From: Clostridium sp. C8-1-8
GTDB lineage: Bacteria > Bacillota > Clostridia > Clostridiales > Clostridiaceae
Assembly: GCF_009928445.1 (NCBI RefSeq)
Contig: NZ_JAABNO010000022.1
Span: forward strand, 19,024-83,023
Direction of reading: 5' to 3'
DNA: 64,000 nt
Both the position numbers and the translations under genes were made by a program. Of this stretch, positions 47,078 to 56,024 are shown in pieces. Numbering within the stretch: the stretch's first letter is position 1; each line of letters starts with the position of its first letter. Under the pieces are notes generated by a model. It did not search any database. It saw only the letters and a program-made list of their open reading frames with translations, and was not told the origin of the DNA.

Positions 47078-47516
47078 TGCTTTAACCTCTCATTCCCTTT
47101 ATATTAAAAACGAATCATATAATTTTTTTGCTAATATTTATAATGTCTTGTCCGTCTTTGACTAAAGTATATCACCAGAAAAAAACTTTTTCAAGGTCTT
47201 TTATAAAGTTGTTAATAAAGTTTTTCTCTGAAGAATGAAGTAATAATAATATATGTAATCTGTAAATTTTACACTTTTTAAATTAACATTATAAACTTAG
47301 TTTAGTAATCCTATTAAAGGAATTTGCAATAATTTCAGCGTTTTTTGGTTGTTTTTAACAAATTTTCAAGTTTAATTTTGTTTTTTTATATGATATCATG
47401 AATTCAACATATATCGTTTACATTATCCGCGGAATGTAACAAATCCCTATATGTTATCCCCTTAAAAAAATTTATTAGACAAGATGCCTATTTTTTATTA
47501 TTTGAGGAGGTTAATA
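47078..47516. promoter_or_regulatory. divergent promoter region xylA / GH74 with nested palindrome
   Basis: 440 bp. At 47405-47456 two inverted repeats are nested: outer AACATATA / TATATGTT, inner GTTTACATT / AATGTAAC, around a CCGCGG centre. ATGATATCAT lies just upstream (about 47391-47400). This lies 60-110 bp before the GH74 start and is a candidate operator or leader hairpin. Confidence 0.5.
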
Positions 47517-49865
47517 ATGAATAAAAAGCTTATTGGTATTATAGCTACTATGACCATATGCTCAACCGTTACTGCTGGTTTAACCTTAAAGTCTTCAATC
47601 CAAGCTAAAGCAACTACTGCTTCCTACACCTGGAACAACGTAAAAACTGGTGCTGGAGGAGGTTTCATACCTGGGATAATCTTCAATCAGAAACAAAAAG
47701 ACCTTATATATACACGTACTGATATGGGCGGCGCTTATCGTTGGAACGCTGCAACTAGTTCCTGGACTCCCCTGCTTGACTGGATAGGTTTTGACGATTG
47801 GAATCTTACAGGCTGTGAAAGCTTAGCCACAGATTCTGTTGACCCAAATAGAGTATATATAGCTGCTGGTACTTATACAAATGACTGGGCTGGAAATGGT
47901 GCAATTCTTAGATCTACAGACAAGGGAAATACATGGCAAAAAACTGATCTTCCCTTTAAGATTGGTGGAAACATGCCAGGCCGCTCCATGGGCGAAAGAC
48001 TCTCAATAGACCCTAACAATAATAAAGTGCTATATCTTGGTACTCACAATGGAAATGGCCTTTGGAGAAGTACTGACTATGGTGTTACTTGGTCAAAGGT
48101 TACAAGCTTTACTGCTACAGGTAATTATATAGATCCTTACTTCAATGACTCTATAGGCATAGTTTGGGTTACTTTTGATCCTTCTACTGGTAGTGCAGGA
48201 AATACTACTCAAACAATATATGTTGGAGTTGCTGATACAAATCAAAGTATATATAAGAGTACTGATGGTGGAGCAACCTGGCAGCCAGTAGCAAATCAAC
48301 CTACAAAGACAAATCAGACAAGTTGGAAGGACTCTAAAGGAAACTCAACAGGCTATTTACCTCATCATGGAGTTATCTCTAACGGTAATCTTTATATAAC
48401 TTATAGTGATACCTGTGGACCTTATGATGGAGATAAGGGAGATGTTTGGAAGTACAACACTAAGACTGGTGCGTGGACTAACATTAGTCCTGTTTTACCA
48501 AGTAGTTCAGATGACTACTTTGGATATGGTGGACTAGCTGTAGATGCAGAGCATCCTGACACAATCATGGTCACAACTCTTAACTCTTGGTGGCCTGATG
48601 CGCAGATTTATAGAAGCACAAATGGCGGTGCTACCTGGAGTCCAATATGGTCTTGGAACGGATATCCTAATAGAGATTTAAAGTACACTCAAGATATATC
48701 TGCTGCTCCATGGCTTGATTGGGGTGTTACAAAGAGCATGCCAGAGACTTCACCTAAGCTTGGCTGGATGAATGGAACCATAGCTATCGACCCATTTAAT
48801 TCAGATAGAATGATGTATGGTACTGGAGCAACTATTTACGGCAGTGACAACTTAACTAACTGGGATAAGGGCTCGAAAATAAATATTTCTGTAAAAGCTT
48901 CTGGAATAGAAGAAGCTTCCGTAAACACAATAATAAGCCCACCTTCTGGTGCAAATCTTTTAAGCGGCATGGGAGACATCAGTGGCTTTAAACATGACGA
49001 TTTAACTAAAGCTCCTAGTAAGATGCTATTAAATCCAAGCTTTAATACTACAAGCATGGATTTTGCCGAAAAGACACCAAACTTCATTGTTCGTACAGGT
49101 AACGTCAGTGATGACGATTATAAAAATGGCATGAAGAGTATATCCTTCTCTTATGATGGAGGAAGCAACTGGTTTACAGCTCAAAATATGAGTGGTATTA
49201 CTTCAAATGCTGGTGGAACTGTGGCCGCAGCATCAGATGCAAGTGTTGTTGTGTGGAGTGCTGGAGGTACTGCCGGAAAAGTTGCCTACTCAAAGGATAA
49301 TGGTAATTCATGGATTGCTTCTGTAGGTGTGCCAGCTGGAGCAAAGGTTGTTTCCGATCGTGTTAATCCAAAGAAATTCTATGCTTTCTATCAAGGAAAG
49401 TTTTATGTTAGCACAGACGCCGGTGCAAACTTTAAACTGACAGTATCTTCTGGACTTCCAACAACTGGTACAGGTAACTTTAGTGCAGTCGCTGGACACG
49501 AAGGTGATATATGGTTAACTGGAGGAAGTACTAAGGAAGGTGTTTATGGCTTATGGCACTCTACCGACTCAGGTGCAACCTTCCAAAAGGTATCTAATGT
49601 ACAAGCAGCTGATGCTGTTGGATTTGGTAAAGCCGCTCCAAATCAAACTTACCCAGCTATATATACAAGTGCTAAGATAAATAATGTTAGAGGTTTTTAT
49701 CGTTCTGATGATGGCGGTGCAACTTGGGTAAGGATTAACGATGATAAACATCAGTACGGAAGTACAAATATTGCTATTATTGGAGATCCAAGAATTTACG
49801 GAAGAGTTTATATTGCAACCAATGGACGTGGTGTAGTATATGGTGATATATCTACAACTAATTAA
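47517..49865 (+). CDS. secreted GH74 xyloglucanase
   Basis: ATG 47517 is chosen because GAGGAGG lies 6 nt upstream and gives a good signal peptide (MNKKLIGIIATMTICSTVTAG..., cut near residue 31). The 782-residue enzyme is a double seven-bladed beta-propeller with many BNR/Asp-box-like repeats (STDKGNTWQ, STDGGATWQ, STNGGATWS, STDSGATFQ, SDDGGATWV). YTRTDMGGAYRWN near the N-terminus carries the conserved catalytic aspartate of GH74. It cleaves the xyloglucan backbone outside the cell. It carries neither dockerin nor CBM. Confidence 0.96.
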   Translation: MNKKLIGIIATMTICSTVTAGLTLKSSIQAKATTASYTWNNVKTGAGGGFIPGIIFNQKQKDLIYTRTDMGGAYRWNAATSSWTPLLDWIGFDDWNLTGCESLATDSVDPNRVYIAAGTYTNDWAGNGAILRSTDKGNTWQKTDLPFKIGGNMPGRSMGERLSIDPNNNKVLYLGTHNGNGLWRSTDYGVTWSKVTSFTATGNYIDPYFNDSIGIVWVTFDPSTGSAGNTTQTIYVGVADTNQSIYKSTDGGATWQPVANQPTKTNQTSWKDSKGNSTGYLPHHGVISNGNLYITYSDTCGPYDGDKGDVWKYNTKTGAWTNISPVLPSSSDDYFGYGGLAVDAEHPDTIMVTTLNSWWPDAQIYRSTNGGATWSPIWSWNGYPNRDLKYTQDISAAPWLDWGVTKSMPETSPKLGWMNGTIAIDPFNSDRMMYGTGATIYGSDNLTNWDKGSKINISVKASGIEEASVNTIISPPSGANLLSGMGDISGFKHDDLTKAPSKMLLNPSFNTTSMDFAEKTPNFIVRTGNVSDDDYKNGMKSISFSYDGGSNWFTAQNMSGITSNAGGTVAAASDASVVVWSAGGTAGKVAYSKDNGNSWIASVGVPAGAKVVSDRVNPKKFYAFYQGKFYVSTDAGANFKLTVSSGLPTTGTGNFSAVAGHEGDIWLTGGSTKEGVYGLWHSTDSGATFQKVSNVQAADAVGFGKAAPNQTYPAIYTSAKINNVRGFYRSDDGGATWVRINDDKHQYGSTNIAIIGDPRIYGRVYIATNGRGVVYGDISTTN

Positions 49866-49892
49866 AATATAATAGTAAATAATAAGTTTTTC

Positions 49893-49928
49893 TTGCTCCT
49901 CTTTATATAGAGGAGCTTTCTTTCTCTT
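49893..49928 (+). terminator. terminator of GH74 gene
   Basis: The stem GCTCCTCT / AGAGGAGC with a 7-nt loop is followed by TTTCTTTCTCTTTCTTT. Confidence 0.85.
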
Positions 49929-50195
49929 TCTTTATTAACCATTGATAGATGCTAAAGCCTACATAATATATAATTAAAAATTCTTTCTCTTTCGTATAAA
50001 AATATATTATAGATAAGGCTTTTAATTAGTATGTATATGCGACCTAAATAGGTATATATGAGAAATATTTTTATACTACATGTGGTATATATGTTATGAA
50101 ATTGTTTACTCTTTTTTAATTAACAAGTTATACATCTATTAGCTCTATTTTTGTTATATAATATGTATGAAAAACTACTATACGGAGGAAACTTT

Positions 50196-51074
50196 ATGAT
50201 AATTAATCCATATTTATCAGAAGGAATTTGGCTTAAAGGAAATTTACACACTCATACATCAAATAGCCAATGCGGACATTACCCTTTACAAACGGTAATA
50301 GATATGTACAAATCATATCAGATGAAATATGACTTTCTTTCTATTACAGATCACTGCACTCTAACTAAATTGCAAGATAAAATTAGCGACGATATTATTT
50401 TATTTCAAGGGGTTGAATTTAAAATTACTCACCTTCAAACCCTAGGTATAAATATTTATGCTTACAAAGATGATGAAAGAAATTATGAAAATCATCAAGA
50501 ATTATTTGATCAAGTTTCTAATAATAACGGAATAAACATAATATGTCATCCTCATGTTTATAATGATGACTATTGGCCCTTTGAAAAGCTTATTGCTTTA
50601 TCAAACTACATAGGAATAGAGATTTACAATAATAATGTTAAGTTTGATAATAAAGGAAGGGCTGTAGCTACTGATTTATGGGATAAATTACTTTCCAGCG
50701 GTAAAAAAATATTTGGCTTTGCAAATGATGACATGCACATATTTCAAAGATGCGGTGGCGCTTTTAATATGGCACTTTGCTCTAGTAAAAGTCCAGAGTC
50801 TATATTAAATTCACTTAAATCTGGAAGCTTTTATGCTTCTACAGGAATTTACATAGATTCTATTAAAGCAGATAGTAAAAACATTTTTATTGAATTATCT
50901 CACAAGAATATACCTGCACAATTTTCGTTTGTTGGTAATGAAGGAAAACTTCTAAAACAATGCAGTGGAACTTCAGCATCCTACTCATTTAATGGAAATG
51001 AAAATTATGTACGAATAGAAGTAAAAAGAGAAGATGGTGCGATGGCATGGACTCAACCTTTTTGGATAGAATAG
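50196..51074 (+). CDS. PHP-domain metal-dependent phosphoesterase
   Basis: ATG 50196 is chosen because CGGAGGAAAC lies upstream. The 292-residue protein has PHP metal-binding motifs: GNLHTHTSNSQCGHY, FLSITDHCT, QGVEFKIT, ICHPHVY and, near the end of the fold, FANDDMHIF. The last about 70 residues form a beta-rich tail (ISVPAQFSFVGNEG-like). Cytoplasmic. Relatives hydrolyse sugar phosphates or nucleotide phosphates; the substrate is unknown. It lies downstream of GH74 but beyond its terminator. Confidence 0.9.
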   Translation: MIINPYLSEGIWLKGNLHTHTSNSQCGHYPLQTVIDMYKSYQMKYDFLSITDHCTLTKLQDKISDDIILFQGVEFKITHLQTLGINIYAYKDDERNYENHQELFDQVSNNNGINIICHPHVYNDDYWPFEKLIALSNYIGIEIYNNNVKFDNKGRAVATDLWDKLLSSGKKIFGFANDDMHIFQRCGGAFNMALCSSKSPESILNSLKSGSFYASTGIYIDSIKADSKNIFIELSHKNIPAQFSFVGNEGKLLKQCSGTSASYSFNGNENYVRIEVKREDGAMAWTQPFWIE

Positions 51075-51102
51075 CTGCTTAGAGTAGCCTTAATGGTTGA
51101 GT

Positions 51103-51126
51103 AAACATATAAATTCTTATATGTTT
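51103..51126 (+). other. hairpin after PHP gene
   Basis: A perfect 10-bp stem AAACATATAA / TTATATGTTT with a 4-nt loop lies 30 bp after the stop codon. No T-run, so at best a weak terminator. Confidence 0.4.
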
Positions 51127-51173
51127 ATAAATTTATCTTTATAAGAATATAAGAATTTATCTATAATAATTAA

Positions 51174-51201
51174 TCCCCTTAGAAATAATTCTAAGGGGAT
51201 G
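51174..51201. terminator. bidirectional terminator between PHP and cold-shock genes
   Basis: An 11-bp stem ATCCCCTTAGA / TCTAAGGGGAT with a short loop, T-rich on the plus side (GTTTCTTTCT). Confidence 0.75.
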
Positions 51202-51208
51202 TTTCTTT

Positions 51209-51409
51209 CTACCTTACAAGAGTTATATTTTCTGCTTGTGGTCCTTTTGGGCCTTGAGCAACGTCAAAAGAAACTTTTTGGCCTTCTTCAAGAGATTTAT
51301 ATCCTTCAGCATTTATTTGAGAAAAGTGTGCGAATACATCTTTTCCGTCATCTCCTGTAATAAATCCAAATCCCTTTTCTGGATTAAACCATTTTACTGT
51401 ACCATTCAT
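51209..51409 (-). CDS. csp: cold-shock protein (CspA family)
   Basis: A 66-residue single cold-shock domain. RNP1 (KGFGFITGD) and RNP2 (VFAHFS) motifs are both present. It binds single-stranded RNA or DNA and acts as an RNA chaperone. GGAGGTACAAC precedes the ATG. It has a long potential 5' leader with nested stems (see 51475-51546), as often found in cold-shock genes. Confidence 0.97.
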   Translation of the reverse strand: MNGTVKWFNPEKGFGFITGDDGKDVFAHFSQINAEGYKSLEEGQKVSFDVAQGPKGPQAENITLVR

Positions 51410-51833
51410 AATGTTGTACCTCCGAAATTTTATTTTTTAAACTCTCTGGAACATTTCACTAATAAAATTCCGATGTAACCAGTAACTTCTTATGGATGAT
51501 AAAATACATTTTAATCCATCTTTCGTTTAACATTTTACTAGGTTACGTTGATTTCTAATTAGCTTTCAGAAGAGTTCATTAGGTAAATCCTCTGTTTTTA
51601 GTTTCATATTTAAAAAGTATTAGCTATTATTAATATTAAAACTACTAGAGAAGATATTACGTTACATTGATATTATGCCTCACTTACATAGATAATTATA
51701 CATTAATTCTCAATAAATTTAACATTTTAACATATCCCTAATTTACATAATTGCCAAATCACTATTATAAAGATAAGTCCACGTTTAAAAATATTATTAA
51801 AATTATATGGCTATACAATAACAACTATGGTTC
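51410..51833. promoter_or_regulatory. possible structured 5' leader of cold-shock gene
   Basis: On the minus strand GTAACCTAGT (51546-51537) can pair with ACTGGTTAC (51483-51475). Inside this, ATGGAT pairs with ATCCAT (51514-51519 / 51492-51497). Promoter not identified. Nothing else is seen up to the idi gene. Confidence 0.45.
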
Positions 51834-52361
51834 CTAACTTAGAAAAGTTATTTCTCTTTGTTCTACTTCTTTCATCAATACTTTGAACCAGTATGTAAAA
51901 TCCTCTGGCCTATCTTTAATCCAAGTTTTAAGTGCTTCTATTTCAATCCACTTCACTTCTTCTACTTCTTCTTCATCGAACTCTTCCATATAATCTTCAT
52001 ATCTTCCTATATATACATGGTCAATTTCATTCTCCCATAATCCATTAGAAAAATGACATTTATATTGAAATACAAAACTTTCTTTAAGTTCTATTCTCTT
52101 AATTCCTAACTCTTCAAAAATTCTTCTTTTTGCTGCCTCTAATATGCTTTCATTTTCTCTTTGATGACTACAACAAGCATTTGTCCATTCTCCTGGAGAA
52201 TGGTATTTTATAAGACTTCTTCTTTGTAGTAGCATTTCTTTTTTAGAATTTACAATTAACACAGAAAAGGCTCTATGTAGAATTCCTTTTTCATGAACAA
52301 ACATTTTTTCTTCATATCCTACTATTTCATCTCTATCATTCACTACTGCAATCTTTTCCAA
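51834..52361 (-). CDS. idi: isopentenyl-diphosphate delta-isomerase type I (Nudix fold)
   Basis: A 175-residue Nudix protein of IDI-1 type. It begins MEKIAVVNDRDEIVGYEEK and has the active-site cysteine motif WTNACCSHQ, the Nudix box region ESILEAAKRRIFEELGI, and an acidic DEEEVEEVKW near the C-terminus. It would interconvert isopentenyl and dimethylallyl diphosphate. The start is TTG 52361 with AGGAGG 10 nt upstream. A generic Nudix hydrolase is the alternative, but the cysteine motif favours IDI. Confidence 0.85.
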   Translation of the reverse strand: MEKIAVVNDRDEIVGYEEKMFVHEKGILHRAFSVLIVNSKKEMLLQRRSLIKYHSPGEWTNACCSHQRENESILEAAKRRIFEELGIKRIELKESFVFQYKCHFSNGLWENEIDHVYIGRYEDYMEEFDEEEVEEVKWIEIEALKTWIKDRPEDFTYWFKVLMKEVEQREITFLS

Positions 52362-52430
52362 ACCAAAATTTCCTCCTATTTAATTATTGTTCTATAATTT
52401 TCTAGTTCCTAAAATATCTCTTATATGTAT

Positions 52431-52529
52431 GTACCACTTCATATTTAAATTTATATTTTCTAATTTTCCTCTTAAGCCCAGAGAATCTTTAAAATTAGCT
52501 TTAGGATTGTAATGATACATCTTTATATA
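52431..52529 (+). repeat. dispersed repeat family F, copy 2
   Basis: Starts TACCACTTCATATTTAAATT and ends GATACATCTTTATATAG. The start matches copy 1 at 21604 and the end matches copies 1 and 3. Confidence 0.5.
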
Positions 52530-52775
52530 GTCATCATTCTATTAAAAATCTATAATTTTATACATAATGTTAATAACCCATTGATTTATCCAGCAGCGAA
52601 AATCCACAGAGGCTATGATTTTTGAATAGCTATAAACTGAGTTTTCATAAAGCAACTGATTAGACAAACCAATTTACATTGTAGTGTTTTTAAGTTCCAT
52701 ATATATTTATAAATTATATGTATCATACACCTTAAAGTCAAACCTTCAAAGTACTTGTACAATAAATTTGTATCT

Positions 52776-52840
52776 TCTTCAGCGAGTTTTTTGAGTATCT
52801 GTCTTTTTCCGAATGTATATAAGGAAAGTCTGCCAGGCGA
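52776..52840 (+). repeat. dispersed repeat family G, copy 2
   Basis: CTTCAGCGAGTTTTTTGAG, then CTGTCTTTTTCCGAATGTAT and AAGGAAAGTCTGCCAGGCG, closely parallel to the copy at 18611-18673. Confidence 0.65.
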
Positions 52841-53002
52841 ATAAGATTTCTTTTTTACTGTTTATATTAACTATATACTCGAAAACCTTGCTATAAATAG
52901 GTTTAGCTAGCAAAAACATTTTATACCTTCCTACGAAAAAGACAAACTTCATCATTATACTTTTGTGAGTGCTTTAGCTTTCATGAAGAATTGCTAGACA
53001 GT

Positions 53003-53040
53003 AAAAAAATAGGCAGCTGATATTAAATACCAACTGCCTA
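53003..53040 (-). terminator. terminator of second amino-acid importer operon
   Basis: On the minus strand TAGGCAG, an inner GGTATTTAATATC stem and CTGCCTA form a hairpin followed by TTTTTTACTGTCTAG. Confidence 0.85.
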
Positions 53041-53044
53041 GACA

Positions 53045-53920
53045 TTAATTTAATTTGCCACCTTCAATTACAAGATTATCAGGACTTACTGAGTCACCAT
53101 ATACTGGCTTTAAAGTATCCTCATAAGCTTTATGCACGAAGTTATCTTTTCCTATATTTTCAAGTTCCTTGTTGATCCAATCTAAAAGTTCCTTGTTTCC
53201 TTTTTTTACTGCTGGTGCTATAGTATCTTGACTTCCTAAAGTTGGTACTCCAACTGTGAATCCCTTGTTACTCTTTGCCCAAGCTAATACTTCTGTGTTA
53301 TCATGAGCTAATGCAGCACCACGACCATCCTTAAGCGCTTCGAAAGTTTCTGTGTTCTGGTCATATTTTAGTAATTCTATATTTGGATAGTTCTTCATGA
53401 AATAAGCTTCTGCAGTTGTACCTTTGTTTACTATAAGCTTCTTGCCCTTTAATTGATCAACAGAAGTTATAAGTGCTCCATCTGGAGATACTATTCCAAG
53501 AGAAACCTTCATGTATGGATTAGCAAAATCTACTTTTTGCTTTCTTTCATCTGTAACTGTAAAGTTAGCCATTGTTATATCAACTTTATTTGATTCTAAA
53601 ACTGAAACTCTTGCAGCTGCCTCAACTAATACAAATTCAACCTTTGACTCATCACCTAAAAGATCTTTAGCAAATCTCTTAGCTATCTCTACGTCAAACC
53701 CTTGATTCTTACCGTTAGAATCAACATATCCAAAAGGTGGTTTATCGCTGAATACACCAATTCTAATCTTACCACGCTTTTTAATATCTTCTAAAGAGCT
53801 TGAAGCTGTTGATGACTTTCCTTTATCATCTGATGTAGTAGCTTTACTGCATCCAACAAAGCTTCCTACTAATAATGTACTTGCTATAACTGCTGCTAAA
53901 ACTTTTTTAATGTTTTTCAT
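53045..53920 (-). CDS. polar amino-acid binding lipoprotein
   Basis: ATG 53920 is chosen because GGGGGAAG lies upstream and the signal peptide then begins MKNIKKVLAAVIAST. The lipobox is SFVGCSK, so the protein is lipidated and extracellular. The 291-residue family-3 binding protein has the usual KIRIGVFSDKPPFGYVD and FDVEIAKRFAKDL start. It resembles glutamate/aspartate (PEB1a/GltI-like) binders in length and in having two permeases. Ligand not certain. Last gene of a four-gene operon. Confidence 0.91.
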   Translation of the reverse strand: MKNIKKVLAAVIASTLLVGSFVGCSKATTSDDKGKSSTASSSLEDIKKRGKIRIGVFSDKPPFGYVDSNGKNQGFDVEIAKRFAKDLLGDESKVEFVLVEAAARVSVLESNKVDITMANFTVTDERKQKVDFANPYMKVSLGIVSPDGALITSVDQLKGKKLIVNKGTTAEAYFMKNYPNIELLKYDQNTETFEALKDGRGAALAHDNTEVLAWAKSNKGFTVGVPTLGSQDTIAPAVKKGNKELLDWINKELENIGKDNFVHKAYEDTLKPVYGDSVSPDNLVIEGGKLN

Positions 53921-53939
53921 TATAAATCTTCCCCCAATT

Positions 53940-54680
53940 TTAATATTCAAATATATTTAGAAAGTGCTGTGCACGTTCTGTCTTTGGATTTTTAAAGAAT
54001 TCTTCTGGTTCAGCAACTTCGCAAATATTACCAGAATCAATAAATACTATTTTATCAGCTACTGCACGAGCAAAGTTCATTTCATGAGTAACTATAGCCA
54101 TTGTCATACCTTGCTTTGCCAGCTCTAATATAACATCTAATACTTCTCTTACCATTTCTGGATCTAAAGAAGCTGTTACTTCATCAAAGAGCATAACTTC
54201 TGGATTCATGCAAAGTGCTCTTACAATTGCGATTCTTTGCTTTTGACCACCTGAAAGCTGTCTTGGATAAGCATCCATTCTATCAAGGAGACCAACTCTA
54301 CTAAGCAGTTGTTTTGCCTGCTCCAAAACCTCATTCTTATCTCTGTTTTGAACCTTAGTAGGTCCTAGAAGTATGTTTTCAATAACAGTCATATGTGGAA
54401 ACAGTTCGTAATTCTGAAATACCATTCCTATTTTTTGCCTTACCTCTTGCCATTTTACATTCTTATGGGTAAGAGACATTCCTGATAACTTTATGTCTCC
54501 TCCTTGAATAGGCTCAAGTCCGTTCAAACATCTAAGAAGAGTGCTTTTTCCACAGCCTGAAGGTCCTAAAACAACTACAACTTCACCTTTATGAATATCT
54601 AAACTAACATTATTCAATACTTTTTTATTTTCATACTCTTTATATAAGCCTTTAATCTCTAGCAATACTTCATTATTCAT
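53940..54680 (-). CDS. polar amino-acid ABC importer, ATPase
   Basis: A GlnQ-type ATPase with Walker A (GPSGCGKST), VFQNYELFPHMTV, signature LSGGQKQR, Walker B (VMLFDEVTASLD) and IVTHEMNF. DEV replaces the commoner DEP. The start is uncertain: ATG 54680 gives the normal N-terminus (MNNEVLLEIKGLYKEY) but has no close ribosome binding site, and GTG 54698 is the alternative. It lies directly after the second permease gene, so translational coupling is likely. Confidence 0.92.
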   Translation of the reverse strand: MNNEVLLEIKGLYKEYENKKVLNNVSLDIHKGEVVVVLGPSGCGKSTLLRCLNGLEPIQGGDIKLSGMSLTHKNVKWQEVRQKIGMVFQNYELFPHMTVIENILLGPTKVQNRDKNEVLEQAKQLLSRVGLLDRMDAYPRQLSGGQKQRIAIVRALCMNPEVMLFDEVTASLDPEMVREVLDVILELAKQGMTMAIVTHEMNFARAVADKIVFIDSGNICEVAEPEEFFKNPKTERAQHFLNIFEY

Positions 54681-54700
54681 CTTATCTATGATAATCACCC

Positions 54701-55378
54701 CTAATTATTCCACTTTGCTTCAAGTCTTTTTGATATCAATGAAAGAGGATAGCAGATTATAAAATATAGTATAAACACTATTCCGTATACCCAAAAAGAC
54801 GCTGTTGGAACGGTAAATCTTGCATTCTCTATAATTTGTTGTCCAACTTTGACAACTTCAACTACTCCTATAAGCACAACTAGCGATGTAGTTTTTACCA
54901 TTCTGGTAGCTAAGTTAATCGAACCTGGTAGTAACCTTCTCACTGCTTGTGGTATTAATATATATCTATAGAGCTGAATATAAGTTAAACCTAAGGCTTT
55001 ACCAGACTCTAACTGATGCTTAGGTAACGACTCTAGTGCACCTCTAACGATATCACTCATTTCAGCAGCTCCCCACAGACTAAATACAAATATAGCCACA
55101 AATTCTCCATCTAGCTGAATGTTTAGTGCAGCAGTGACTCCAAAATGAAGTATAAATAACCATACGAGTGTAGGTATTATTCTAAAGATTTCTAAATAAA
55201 GCCTAAATATAAACCTTACTATTTTTGATTTTGTAGTTCTTAATAATCCAAATATTATTCCTAATATGGAGCCAATAACTATTGATATAAATGCAATCCT
55301 AGCGGTTACAAGTAAGCCACCTAGAAGCCTCAACATATTGTTACCATCAAAAATCGCATTAATTACCGAATTCTGCAT
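54701..55378 (-). CDS. polar amino-acid ABC importer, permease 2
   Basis: A 225-residue HisM-type permease with about five helices and an EAA loop (DIVRGALESLPKHQLESGKALG). It overlaps the first permease gene by 20 bp, with its GGAAGG ribosome binding site inside that gene. It would form a heterodimer with it, as in glutamate/aspartate importers. Confidence 0.93.
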   Translation of the reverse strand: MQNSVINAIFDGNNMLRLLGGLLVTARIAFISIVIGSILGIIFGLLRTTKSKIVRFIFRLYLEIFRIIPTLVWLFILHFGVTAALNIQLDGEFVAIFVFSLWGAAEMSDIVRGALESLPKHQLESGKALGLTYIQLYRYILIPQAVRRLLPGSINLATRMVKTTSLVVLIGVVEVVKVGQQIIENARFTVPTASFWVYGIVFILYFIICYPLSLISKRLEAKWNN

Positions 55379-56024
55379 ATCTTACCTTCCTTTCAAGCCA
55401 TGTCAGAAGAAGGGACAGAGGCAATAATATCACTAAGTAAGAGACCACTAACATAAATAAAGATTCAAAAGTTTGATAATAAAGTCCAATTAAATCCTTT
55501 GTTACGTTCATAAGATCCACAATTGCTATGGCACTAAAAATTGATGTTTCCTTCAAAAGAAAAATACAATTTGCTCCTATAGCTGGTACACTTACTGAAA
55601 AGGCCTGAGGAAGTATTACATACCTAGCTAATTGATATTTTGAAAGTCCTATACTTAGTCCTGACTCAATTTGACTTTTACCTACAGCTTCTATACCACC
55701 TCTAAACGCTTCTGCCATATAGCTTCCACCTAAAAAAGATAATCCTATAATTGCACAGGAAGTTTCACTTAATTTAATTCCTAACTTTGTTAAACCATAG
55801 TATAGGAAAAAAAGTTGGATTAACAATGGAGTATTTCTCGAAAGTTCAATATAAGCTCTTACAACAACATCTAATACTTTAACCTTATAGTAAAGTATTA
55901 CCGAACAAATAAGTCCTATTATAATTGATGCCAATATACCCCAAAAAGCTAGCTTCACAGTAAGCCAAGCAGCTTTTTCGTATAAAGGCAAATTACTAGA
56001 TATAAATTGCCAATTAATATTCAT
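55359..56024 (-). CDS. polar amino-acid ABC importer, permease 1
   Basis: A 221-residue HisM-type permease with about five helices and an EAA loop (EAFRGGIEAVGKSQIESGLSIG). SRNTPLLIQLFFLYYG is the family signature segment. It is the first gene of the operon permease - permease - ATPase - binding protein. AGGTGG precedes the ATG. Confidence 0.93.
   Translation of the reverse strand: MNINWQFISSNLPLYEKAAWLTVKLAFWGILASIIIGLICSVILYYKVKVLDVVVRAYIELSRNTPLLIQLFFLYYGLTKLGIKLSETSCAIIGLSFLGGSYMAEAFRGGIEAVGKSQIESGLSIGLSKYQLARYVILPQAFSVSVPAIGANCIFLLKETSIFSAIAIVDLMNVTKDLIGLYYQTFESLFMLVVSYLVILLPLSLLLTWLERKVRYAEFGN

Larger units (their letters stand above)
52362..53044. other. gene-free region with F, E-like and G repeats
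   Basis: Holds F copy 2 (52431-52529), a diverged E-like block (about 52585-52664, GCGAAAATCC...GATTTTTGAA), and G copy 2 (52776-52840), which runs into TTTCTTTTTTACTGTTTA. The terminator of the next operon is at 53003-53040. No gene is supported. Confidence 0.55.
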
